From Actinomycetota bacterium (GTDB taxonomy: Bacteria > Actinomycetota > Acidimicrobiia > Acidimicrobiales > BP-101): a DNA stretch of 12,391 nt. Shown here in pieces: positions 1 to 7,168 of the stretch. Position numbers and translations under genes: made by a program. The notes under the pieces were generated by a model. It saw nothing but the letters and a program-made list of their open reading frames with translations, had not been told where the DNA came from and did not search any database. The stretch is taken from positions 1 to 12,391 of the forward strand of contig JAUTXA010000024.1 of NCBI GenBank assembly GCA_030838265.1, given 5' to 3'. How positions within the stretch are numbered: position 1 is the stretch's first letter; each line of letters starts with the position of its first letter.

Positions 1-497
1 CGGAAGACGTAGAAGCTGATGTCCTTGTGGAACTGGGCGTCCTTGGTGCCGAAGCTGGTCGAGTTCCGGAAGAGGATCCAGTTGTTCCACTGGGCCGACA
101 TGCCGACCCCGGCGATGAGGGCGAACAGGGCAGAGATGACGATCCGCACCAGCCCGGTGCGCTCACCGATCACGTCGCGGTAGCGCTGGACGAGCTCGTC
201 CTCGGGCCCAGTGGCTCGGAAGGGCGGCGCCAGCCGGTCGGCGATCGACAGGCTCAGCCACATCCCGAAGAAGAAGAGCAGGGTGAAGACGACGGCCAGG
301 AGGATCTTGGCTCCCAGCACCGACCGCCACACCTCGTGCAGGCGGAGCTCTCCGAACCACAGATAGTCGGTGTAGAAGCCGGCTATTCCCCGCAGCGAGA
401 AGGCGATGAACAACACGATCGCCACCGTCACGGCCAGCCCCACCCGGCTCTTGGGCGGGCGCGGTCGACGACGGGGCAAATCGGTCGGAGTGCGCAT
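1..497 (-). CDS. UPF0182 family membrane protein, N-terminal part (cut by window edge)
   Basis: The first 165 residues of a large membrane protein are visible; the rest lies beyond base 1. Hydrophobic segments fall at about residues 19-36, 63-85 and 117-134, after a basic, proline-rich N-terminus (RRRPRPPKSR). The motif FYTDYLWFGEL near residue 41 and the stretch DAQFHKDISFYVF at 153-165 are hallmarks of the UPF0182/COG1615 family. Those proteins are usually around 900-1000 residues, with several TM helices followed by a large extracytoplasmic domain, and their function is unknown. The ATG at 497 lies 11 bases after the stop of the DivIVA-like gene. No clear Shine-Dalgarno is visible, so translation may be coupled to that gene. 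In many Actinobacteria this family is the neighbour of the YlbL-like PDZ protease, which here lies about 6.7 kb away at 7169-8311. Family call is firm; function is not known. Confidence 0.9.
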   Translation of the reverse strand, partial: MRTPTDLPRRRPRPPKSRVGLAVTVAIVLFIAFSLRGIAGFYTDYLWFGELRLHEVWRSVLGAKILLAVVFTLLFFFGMWLSLSIADRLAPPFRATGPEDELVQRYRDVIGERTGLVRIVISALFALIAGVGMSAQWNNWILFRNSTSFGTKDAQFHKDISFYVF

Positions 498-508
498 AGG
501 GCGGGAGC

Positions 509-2770
509 CTAGGCGGGGGAAGACACCAGGACGCAGCGGCAGCCGGGGTGCGCCGGCGGGTGGACCTGGCCGGTCGGGAAGGCCTGGCCCCGGGCCATCG
601 GACCGGCCAGGGCGTTGTCGTCGCAATCGGGGCAGGGGCCGTCGACATCGTCGACCACCCACCGCTGAGAGGTCGCCTCGGAGGTGGCGGCGTAGGCCCC
701 GCGCGAGAACGACGACACCACGTGGTCGCTGGTCACGCGCTCGATGCGCTGGGACTTCCACTCCCGATAGGCGGCGCCGATGCGCTCGACCACAGCCTGC
801 TCGTCGTCGTTCTCGCTGACCGCCTCGGCGAGGGCCAGTTCGAGCCGCGTCCGCAGCGGCCCGGTGATGCCCTGGGCCAGCTCGTCGGCCACGTCGGCGA
901 TGGCAGGAAGGGCGATGTCGCCGGCCCCGTCGGCCGGACCGGTGGCAAAGGCGGTGCCGGCCCGGGCCGCGTCGGCCAGCAGGTCGTAGGCCGCCAGCCG
1001 GAAGCGCCCGGCATGCTCGTCGAGCGCCCCGATCAGGTCGTCGGTGACCTTGCCCCGGTTGGTGCGCAGCCGGTCGAGCAGGTCGTTCTGGTCATCTTGC
1101 AGAGCCCTCTTGAGCTTGCGGGCCAGGTTGTGGGTGATGGGCTCGATCAGGGCGTCGCGCTGCTGGAGGGCGGACTCGTCGGCGTTGGGCACCGGCGCGC
1201 CATCGGCGTCGGCCTCGCTCTCGGTGCCGGGCTCGGGGGCGACGTCGGACGTCGAAGCGGCCGCATCCGCCGGTGTCCCGACGGCCTCGACGGCCGAGCC
1301 GGCGCCGGCCGAGTCGCCGACCTCGGCATCGGTGGCCGCGGCATCGGTGGCCCCGGCGGCGAGGACCTCTTCGGCTTCGGCCACCTGCTCGGCCCGCGAC
1401 GCTCGCATGCGGGCGAACAAGGCGTCGACCTCGGTGGCATCGCCCGACTCGTCGGTCGACGGGCCCCCATCTGCGCCTTCGCCTTCTTCGACGGAGACGG
1501 TCGCCGATGGCGCGTCGCGGATGATCCGCACGCCTTCGCCGGTGACGGGCTCGTGCGAGCTGCCGCCGGAGACGGCCGACGCCGTTGCGGGCTCGGGCTT
1601 GGGACGCCGCAGGATCCGCAACGACGACAAGCGCCGCTCGTCATGGGCGCTGGGATCGATCGACGGCTTCGGCGCCCGCGGCCTCGACGGGCTCACGGGC
1701 GCGGGCGCGGCCTCGGCCGCCGGCGGCTCGGGCGCAGGAGTGGCCTCGACCGTCACCTCGACGGCCACGGGTTCGTTGGCCGTCGGGCGGGCCGCACCTT
1801 CGCCCGGCTCGGCGCCGGTGTCGGTGTCGCGGTCCGCAGGCGCCGCCACCGCCGCCACCGCCGCCTCGCCCGACACCCCCGACTCGGCTGTCTCCGCCGG
1901 ACCATCCGGCCCGGCCAAGTCGGCGGCGATGATCGCCTCGGTCGCGTCGTCGGCGCCGAGGGTGGCGGCGATCGAGGCCGCCACCTCGAGCTCGTCCGGC
2001 GTCGGCTCGGTCTCCTCGCCGGCCTTGTGGCCCGCCACCTGGGCCGCCACTCGGGCCTCGGCCTCGGCCCGGGCCAGCTCGTCGGTGACCTCGTCGAGCG
2101 TCTGGCGCACCATGCGATACGCCTCGATGAGGCGCTCGCGGCCGGCCCGCAGCTGCTCGACCTGGACCATCGCCACCCGGCGGCGGCGGGTCAGGTCGCC
2201 CAGGATCTTGACCCGCAGCGCTTGGGCCTCCTCGACCATCTCGCGGCCGTGGCGCTTGGACTCCTCGATGATGTTGTCGGCCTCTTCGCGTGCCTTGGTC
2301 CGCACCTCGTCGCCCCACACCTGGGCGGCCTCGCGGATCTGGGCGGCGGCCGCGTCGGCCTCGTCGGTGCGGGTGGCGAGCAGGCCGTCGGCCTCGCGCT
2401 TGATGCGGGCGGCCTCCTCGCCCGCTTCGCGCAGCAGGCGCTCGACGTTCTCCTCGGCCTTGGCCTTGATGTCGGTGGCGGCGTCGCGCGCGCTGTGCAC
2501 GATGCGGGCCGTCTCGTCGCCGAGGGCGCCGAGCAACGTCGACTCGTCGAGCACGGGATGGGCGGCCCGGGTCTCGGCCTCGGCCAAGAGGCGCTCGAGC
2601 TCGCTGTGGCGGTCGCGGGCGGCCCGCAGCTCGTCGGCCACCCGAGCGAGGAACGTGCGCACCTCATTGGTGTCAAAGCCGCGGAACGCGGTGGCGAACC
2701 CCTTGTGCCTGACCTCGTCGGAGGAGACCAGCGGTTCGGAGGAGATGATGGTGGGACGACCGGCCGCCAT
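509..2770 (-). CDS. DivIVA-like coiled-coil protein with a phage minor-head-like (SPP1 gp7/Mu F-type) C-terminus
   Basis: This 753-residue protein has four visible parts. Residues about 16-55 resemble a DivIVA N-terminal domain (KGFATAFRGFDTNEVRTFLARV), which in known members binds membrane and directs poles or septa. Residues about 48-250 are a charged, Ala/Glu/Arg-rich coiled coil. Residues about 255-530 are a low-complexity Ala/Pro/Glu/Asp linker. Residues about 535-753 form a helical domain ending in CPDC, then FPTG, PPAHPGCRC, with Cys713, Cys716, His737, His741, Cys744 and Cys746. This end resembles the C-terminus of phage head-morphogenesis proteins and looks like a metal site. The ATG at 2770 is chosen; a GTG at 2791 would add seven residues. 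Its start follows the response regulator stop by 46 bases, and its stop precedes UPF0182 by 11 bases. The DivIVA assignment is good. The gp7-like assignment rests on motif memory only. Function is unknown; a pole or envelope scaffold is an inference. Confidence 0.8.
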   Translation of the reverse strand: MAAGRPTIISSEPLVSSDEVRHKGFATAFRGFDTNEVRTFLARVADELRAARDRHSELERLLAEAETRAAHPVLDESTLLGALGDETARIVHSARDAATDIKAKAEENVERLLREAGEEAARIKREADGLLATRTDEADAAAAQIREAAQVWGDEVRTKAREEADNIIEESKRHGREMVEEAQALRVKILGDLTRRRRVAMVQVEQLRAGRERLIEAYRMVRQTLDEVTDELARAEAEARVAAQVAGHKAGEETEPTPDELEVAASIAATLGADDATEAIIAADLAGPDGPAETAESGVSGEAAVAAVAAPADRDTDTGAEPGEGAARPTANEPVAVEVTVEATPAPEPPAAEAAPAPVSPSRPRAPKPSIDPSAHDERRLSSLRILRRPKPEPATASAVSGGSSHEPVTGEGVRIIRDAPSATVSVEEGEGADGGPSTDESGDATEVDALFARMRASRAEQVAEAEEVLAAGATDAAATDAEVGDSAGAGSAVEAVGTPADAAASTSDVAPEPGTESEADADGAPVPNADESALQQRDALIEPITHNLARKLKRALQDDQNDLLDRLRTNRGKVTDDLIGALDEHAGRFRLAAYDLLADAARAGTAFATGPADGAGDIALPAIADVADELAQGITGPLRTRLELALAEAVSENDDEQAVVERIGAAYREWKSQRIERVTSDHVVSSFSRGAYAATSEATSQRWVVDDVDGPCPDCDDNALAGPMARGQAFPTGQVHPPAHPGCRCVLVSSPA

Positions 2771-2816
2771 GGCCTCAAAGCCTACGACCACGACCTGGTA
2801 TCGGTGCGGATGAGAG

Positions 2817-3266
2817 CTATTGCTCGCGGCGCAGCTGGCGCACGAGGCGAAGCTGCTCGAGGATGCGCCGGCGGCGGGCGTCCTCCTCGCCGGGATCGCG
2901 AGGGATCAGGGCCCGTCCCGCCCACTCCACCAGCAGCTGGGGGTTGAAGGGCTTGGGCAGGTACTCGAGGATGCCCTCCGACCACCCCTTCATCTGGTCT
3001 TCCTCACTGGTCTTGGCCGTGAGCAGGACCACCGGGATGCTGGCCGTGGCCGGATCCTCCTTGAGGCCCTGGAGCACCTCCCAGCCGTCCATCCTGGGCA
3101 TGGCCAGGTCGAGGAAGATGAGGTCGGGTCGGGTGGCGCGGGCCTGCTCGAGGGCCTGGATCCCGTCCTCGGCCTCGACCACCTCATAGCCGCCGAGCTC
3201 GAGGTTGACGCGACACAGGACGCGGATGCCCTCCTCGTCGTCGACCACCAAGACGCGTCCCGCCAT
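2817..3266 (-). CDS. Single-domain response regulator (CheY-like receiver)
   Basis: A 149-residue receiver domain with every key residue: acidic pair Asp9-Asp10 (VLVVDDEEG), phosphoacceptor Asp53 (FLDLAMPRMDGWEVL), hydroxyl residue Thr83 (VVLLTAKT) and Lys105 (YLPKPF). After the receiver there is only a short basic helix (about residues 122-149, rich in Arg/Glu/Leu) and no DNA-binding or enzymatic output domain. It therefore probably acts through protein contacts or as a phosphorelay intermediate. The ATG at 3266 has GGTGA about six bases upstream and is preferred over the GTG at 3275. It lies downstream of the histidine kinase and FecR-like lipoprotein genes on the same strand, which makes that kinase its likely phosphodonor (inference). 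The 66-base gap to the lipoprotein gene contains a hairpin that may lower or separate its expression. Confidence 0.93.
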   Translation of the reverse strand: MAGRVLVVDDEEGIRVLCRVNLELGGYEVVEAEDGIQALEQARATRPDLIFLDLAMPRMDGWEVLQGLKEDPATASIPVVLLTAKTSEEDQMKGWSEGILEYLPKPFNPQLLVEWAGRALIPRDPGEEDARRRRILEQLRLVRQLRREQ

Positions 3267-3281
3267 CGGCGTCACCGTAAC

Positions 3282-3300
3282 GACGGGAGGCCGTCCCGTC
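3282..3300 (-). promoter_or_regulatory. Perfect 7-bp hairpin between lipoprotein and response-regulator genes
   Basis: GACGGGA at 3282-3288 and TCCCGTC at 3294-3300 form a perfect inverted repeat around a five-base loop. It sits 32 bases after the lipoprotein stop and 15 bases before the response-regulator ATG. No T-run follows on the minus strand, so it is not a canonical intrinsic terminator. It may act as an attenuator, an RNA processing or stability element, or an operator. The structure is seen directly; the role is open. Confidence 0.4.
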
Positions 3301-3332
3301 TATGACCCGGCGGGACTAATGACTGCGACCGG

Positions 3333-4496
3333 TCAGCCGCCGAGCAGGTTGTTGATGGCGTCGATGACCGGGTTCACGACCGGGTCACCGGGCGTGGTGA
3401 CCGGCGGCTTGGGCACGGGACCGGTCGTCGGCGTCGTGGGGGGCGGACCGGACGGTCGGGTGGTGGTCGTGCCGCCTCCGCCGCCACCGCCGCTCGTCGT
3501 CGGAGTGGACCCGCCAGGGGGCGGAGCGGCCGACTGGGTCGAGCCGAGGGTGGCCGGCCCGAACGTGGCCCGGCCCAGGGCGGCCTGGACGGTGGTGCTC
3601 AGCCGGGGGGCGTCGGTGACGGCCTGGTCGAGGGCGACGAGCCCCCACGCCGCGCCGTCGTTGCGGAACGAGAAGACCGACGACCAGCGACTGGTGAAGT
3701 CGCCCCGCACACCGGTGAGGGCGATGGCCGCGCCAACGAGGGTCTCGCCCGGCTGGCGCGCCTGGTCGATGAGATCGGGCTGGAAGGCGGGCTGGTCGGC
3801 CAGGGCCGGGAGCACCTGCTTGAAGAAGCCGACGCTGCGGCCCGAACCCGACGCCAGGTTGGACGAGAACCCGTCGCTGTCTTGCTGCAACTCCTGGCTG
3901 AGGTCGATGGCCAAGCCGAGGAAGCGGTTGTCCCACGGGTCGGTTGCGTCGAGGGCGAGGGGGCTCGGGCGGCCGGGAAGCACCCCGAGGACGGCGATGG
4001 TCGCCTGGCGGAAGGCGGGGACGGCCAACGTGCGGCCCGTGGTCTTGAGCATGGCCTCGCCCGCGTAGGCGGCCGCCGTGATCGACGGGTCGCGGCTCAC
4101 CCGCGCCGCCCCGTCGCGGATGGTGACCTCGGACCCACCGGCGGCCAGCGTCAGCGAACCTTGGTCTCGCTGGACGAGAACGTCGCCGGCCAGGAGCGTG
4201 GGGGCGGCGGCCAGTCGCACCTCGGATCCGGCTCGTCCCGCTCGGGGACCGCGCAGCTCGAGGGTGGCTCGGCCCGGGAGGGCCATCGACGCCGTGCCGC
4301 CCGTCACCTTGACCCGATCGCCGGTGTGCACGGTGAGGGACCCGGTGACGGCCTCGGCCGCGTGGCCGGCTCGGGTGACCGTGACCTTGGCCCCGCGCGC
4401 CACGGTGAGGCGAGCCTGGCCGAAGGGCACACCCGAGCGACTGCAGGCAGCCAGCATCAGCGCGGCGACGGTCATAAGAGCAAGGGCGCGCTTCAT
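3333..4496 (-). CDS. FecR-like domain lipoprotein
   Basis: A 387-residue exported lipoprotein. The N-terminus has a basic start (MKR), a hydrophobic core and a lipobox LAAC with Cys18 as the expected lipidated residue. Residues about 25-165 look like a beta-rich FecR-type domain (GSLTVHTGDRVKVTGG, then MALPGRATLELRGP, LLAGDVLVQ and AVPAFRQATIAV). The middle, about 180-315, is a conserved-looking helical part beginning near DPWDNRFLGLAIDLSQEL. Residues about 322-370 are a Pro/Thr/Gly linker with a seven-glycine run, followed by a hydrophobic tail. The ATG at 4496 overlaps the kinase TGA by one base (TGATG), with GGAAGAG just upstream, so translation is likely coupled to the kinase. FecR domains elsewhere transmit signals to ECF sigma factors; here the partner may be the kinase sensor domain (inference). 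Lipoprotein call is firm; FecR homology is moderate. Confidence 0.85.
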   Translation of the reverse strand: MKRALALMTVAALMLAACSRSGVPFGQARLTVARGAKVTVTRAGHAAEAVTGSLTVHTGDRVKVTGGTASMALPGRATLELRGPRAGRAGSEVRLAAAPTLLAGDVLVQRDQGSLTLAAGGSEVTIRDGAARVSRDPSITAAAYAGEAMLKTTGRTLAVPAFRQATIAVLGVLPGRPSPLALDATDPWDNRFLGLAIDLSQELQQDSDGFSSNLASGSGRSVGFFKQVLPALADQPAFQPDLIDQARQPGETLVGAAIALTGVRGDFTSRWSSVFSFRNDGAAWGLVALDQAVTDAPRLSTTVQAALGRATFGPATLGSTQSAAPPPGGSTPTTSGGGGGGGTTTTRPSGPPPTTPTTGPVPKPPVTTPGDPVVNPVIDAINNLLGG

Positions 4497-7057
4497 CACG
4501 ATCTCTTCCGCTTCGTTGTCGGCAGGAAGATCGAAAAGGTTGAGCCCCTTCCTGGCGAGGAGTCGCAGGCCACCGTGCCGCCGTGGGCCTCGGCGATGCG
4601 GTGGACCATGGCCAGCCCGAGGCCGAGCCCGCCGTAGGAGCGCGTGTCAGAGCCGTCGCCCTGCACGAACTCCGAGAAGGCGAGGGACTGCTCGTCGGCC
4701 GTCATGCCCTTCCCCCGGTCGCTGACCGAGATGCGCACGCCACGGCCGGTGCCGTTGAGGGACGGCTCGACGGTGACGGCCACCTTCCCCCCCTTGGGCG
4801 AGAACTTCACCGCGTTGTCGACGAGCTCGTCGAGCGAGGCGGACAGCCACCGGGCGTCGGCGCTGACCTTGGGTACGCCGCGGGCCACCCGACGAGTGAT
4901 CTCATGCTTCTTGCCCACCCGGCGCGACCAACGGTCGACCGTCTTGTCGACCACCTGGCGCAGGTCGAGCTCCTCGGGACGGAGGGGCACACGACCGGCG
5001 CTCGACGAGGCCACGAACTCGAGCAGCTCGACGATTCGTTGGAGGCGGCGGGCCGACCCGAGAATGTCGTGGGCCCGATCCCGCATCTCGTCGGCCGCCA
5101 TGTCGCGCCGGGTCATGAGCTCGGAGAAGCCGATGACGACCGCCAGTGGCGTACGCAGCTCGTGACCCATGTGGGAGAGGAACTCGGTCTTCATGCGCTC
5201 GACCTCGCGCTCGCCCCGCAGGTCGCGGAAGACGTAGACGGCACCGACCACGTCGCCGTTGGGATCGCGCAGGGCGCCGGCCGACATGGCGACCGGAACG
5301 ATCTTGCCGTCGGTCGCGGTGATCGAGCCGAGGGCAGCCCAGCGGCGAACGCTGGGCTTGACCAGGCGACGCCCGAGGTCAGCGCCGTCGTCGGACACGA
5401 GCTTGACGACGTAGTCGACGGAACGACCGCGGGCCGCCGAGGCGGCGATGCCGATGAGCTCCTCGGCCGCCTGGTTGAAGTCGGTGACCCGTCCCTCGTC
5501 GTCGACCGCCACCAGGGCCTCGCCCATGCCGGCCACAACCGCCTCGAGCCGGTTGCGCAGCCTGCTCTCGTCGGCCGCGGCCTGCTCGAGGGCGGACGTC
5601 TTCTCCTCGATCGACAAGGCCATCGAGTCGAAAGCGGTGCCGAGCACACCCACCTCATCCTCGCTCTCGATCCCCGTGCGGGTGGTCAGCTCGCCCCGTT
5701 GGATACCCTCGGCCGCCAGGGTCAGGCGGCGCAGTCGCGACCCGACCCGCTCCCCCACGACCGCCGAGAGGAGCAGAGCCAGCAACGTCCCACCGAGGGC
5801 GATGAGGAACAGCGTCTGGAACAGCTTGCGCCTGGTGCCCTCGAAATCCTTGGTGGGCGTCGAGGCAACCAGGGCGAGGACGGCCCGGTCGGACACCTTG
5901 ACGGGCTGCACCGAGACGTAGCTGGCGGCGAGGGTGCCGGCCGTCGGCGAACCGTCGGCCAAGACCTTGTCGGCCAGGCCCCTCACTCCGTCGGGCTGGG
6001 ACCCCACCGCGGCGACGACCGCACTCCGGCTGAGGAGGGCGAAGTGGAGGTTGGCATCGTCAATGCCTTGGAACGTGAGGTAGCCGCCGTCGAGAGGCAC
6101 GACGGCCAGCACCGAGCCGACGAAGGTCGTCTGGTTGTTGGCGTCGGGGAAGCACAGCGGTTGGGCGCCGATGGCGAAGGCCCCCGTGCCGACGACCTGG
6201 ATGCCGCCCTGGCCTTGCGACGGGCAGCGCAGGTTCTGGACCAGAGGGGAGCGCTGGAGGGTGATGAGCAGGGCCTGGTCGACCTTCACGCTGGCCACCG
6301 GGTTGCCGGTGCCGTTCAGGAAGGCGAAGGCCCGTCCCTGGTAGAGCTGTGACAGCTTCTCGAGCAGCGACTGGTAGTCAGGGGTGCGGTGCAAGGCGTC
6401 GGAGGCCAGGGCGGTCTGGCCGATGGCGAAGGCGGCCGTCGAGGCCTCTTCGACTGCGGTGCGCGGACCCCGGTCCTGCAGCTGGGACGCCTCCTGGGCG
6501 GCGCGGGTCTGGAGGCGGCGCTGAGCATCGGCCTGCACGCGGGACGAGATGACCTGCGACAGGGCGAGCGACAGCACGAGGACGACGAGGAGCAGGGCGC
6601 CGGCGGCACTGGCCGCGATGCGGGCCGCGATGGCGCGGCGGCTGGCGGCCAGGGTGGCGACCCCGAGGCCGACGCCGCCGAGCAGGGTGGCGACCGCCGC
6701 GACTCCCGACTGCGACAGGGCCTCGCCGGCCATGGCGACGACCAGGAAGGCCAGGCTGACCCAGAGGACGGTGCGCGTCGATCGCTCGCCGTGCCACTGG
6801 GTGGTGGCGGCCCCCATCGAGGCGATGCCAGCTCCGCCGATCAGCAGCAGGACGGGATTGGTCGCCGACTCGATGATGAGCGAGCCGTGGAGGAAGGCGG
6901 CCGCCCCGATGGCGGTGACGCCGGCGCCGAAAGCGAACCGGGCCCACGAGACGCGGCTCAGCAGCTCGGCCCGCAAGAGGACGAGGGCCAGACCGGACGC
7001 CGCGGCCAAGAAGGTCACGAACTCGGCGGCAAAGCGGAACTGGGCGGAGGAGGACAT
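4496..7057 (-). CDS. Membrane sensor histidine kinase with 7 TM, extracytoplasmic sensor, HAMP, PAS, HisKA and HATPase domains
   Basis: An 853-residue hybrid-sensor kinase. Hydrophobic helices lie at about residues 12-30, 44-62, 68-84, 96-112, 117-137 and 149-171. An extracytoplasmic region follows (about 172-412, Cache-like by layout, with Cys278 and Cys302 as a possible disulfide), then a seventh helix at 413-435. A HAMP domain (about 436-490) and a PAS domain (about 503-612) come next. The H-box SHMGHELRTPL gives phospho-acceptor His632. The ATPase carries the N-box DELVDNAVKFSPKGG (Asn748), the G1 box DRGKGM (780-785) and the G2 box GGLGLGLAM (809-817). All catalytic motifs are intact, so it should be an active autokinase. 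It has no receiver domain of its own; the stand-alone receiver at 2817-3266 is the likely target. The gene overlaps the lipoprotein start by one base. The start ATG at 7057 has AGG about five bases upstream. Confidence 0.95.
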   Translation of the reverse strand: MSSSAQFRFAAEFVTFLAAASGLALVLLRAELLSRVSWARFAFGAGVTAIGAAAFLHGSLIIESATNPVLLLIGGAGIASMGAATTQWHGERSTRTVLWVSLAFLVVAMAGEALSQSGVAAVATLLGGVGLGVATLAASRRAIAARIAASAAGALLLVVLVLSLALSQVISSRVQADAQRRLQTRAAQEASQLQDRGPRTAVEEASTAAFAIGQTALASDALHRTPDYQSLLEKLSQLYQGRAFAFLNGTGNPVASVKVDQALLITLQRSPLVQNLRCPSQGQGGIQVVGTGAFAIGAQPLCFPDANNQTTFVGSVLAVVPLDGGYLTFQGIDDANLHFALLSRSAVVAAVGSQPDGVRGLADKVLADGSPTAGTLAASYVSVQPVKVSDRAVLALVASTPTKDFEGTRRKLFQTLFLIALGGTLLALLLSAVVGERVGSRLRRLTLAAEGIQRGELTTRTGIESEDEVGVLGTAFDSMALSIEEKTSALEQAAADESRLRNRLEAVVAGMGEALVAVDDEGRVTDFNQAAEELIGIAASAARGRSVDYVVKLVSDDGADLGRRLVKPSVRRWAALGSITATDGKIVPVAMSAGALRDPNGDVVGAVYVFRDLRGEREVERMKTEFLSHMGHELRTPLAVVIGFSELMTRRDMAADEMRDRAHDILGSARRLQRIVELLEFVASSSAGRVPLRPEELDLRQVVDKTVDRWSRRVGKKHEITRRVARGVPKVSADARWLSASLDELVDNAVKFSPKGGKVAVTVEPSLNGTGRGVRISVSDRGKGMTADEQSLAFSEFVQGDGSDTRSYGGLGLGLAMVHRIAEAHGGTVACDSSPGRGSTFSIFLPTTKRKRS

Positions 7058-7168
7058 GTGGCCTACCTATCGGTGGCCGAACGGTGACAGAGCACCCAGC
7101 GCGGACCTACCGGACGATGCCACCCCTTTCCTGCCTGGGAGACGGCGCGTGACGTCCTAATGGTACCG
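7058..7168. other. Intergenic gap upstream of the kinase gene
   Basis: These 111 bases separate the YlbL-like protease stop from the kinase start, both on the minus strand. They are the only reasonable place for a promoter of the kinase-lipoprotein-regulator unit. A minus-strand TACCAT at 7165-7160 fits a -10 pattern in four of six positions, but no convincing -35 is seen. GGTAGG occurs twice on the minus strand. I found no strong terminator and no riboswitch fold I recognise. Confidence 0.3.

Noticed and set aside
509..1174. Prophage remnant, because of the phage-head-like domain
   Set aside because: The domain is in frame with an intact DivIVA-like protein, base composition matches the flanks, and no portal, terminase, capsid or integrase is present.
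1801..1870. CRISPR-like or satellite repeat in the GCCGCC-rich tract
   Set aside because: It is codon-level repetition encoding an Ala/Val-rich linker, without regular spacers.
1044..2813. 589-codon plus-strand open frame, Ser/Ala/Arg-rich
   Set aside because: Antisense shadow of the DivIVA-like gene with low-complexity composition and no recognisable motif.
548..2947. 799-codon plus-strand open frame antisense to the DivIVA-like gene
   Set aside because: Its Gly/Arg/Leu/Val-rich product has no domain, and it is a by-product of codon bias in high-G+C DNA. The minus-strand frame has DivIVA and Cys/His motifs.
3470..3500. Simple CCGCC repeat as an independent element
   Set aside because: It encodes the glycine run of the lipoprotein linker and is explained by coding.
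4583..6352. 589-codon plus-strand open frame antisense to the kinase
   Set aside because: The opposite strand encodes complete HisKA and HATPase motifs; this frame has none.
7058..7168. Riboswitch or small RNA ahead of the kinase gene
   Set aside because: I could not fold it into any known riboswitch core; only weak stems of four to five pairs were found.
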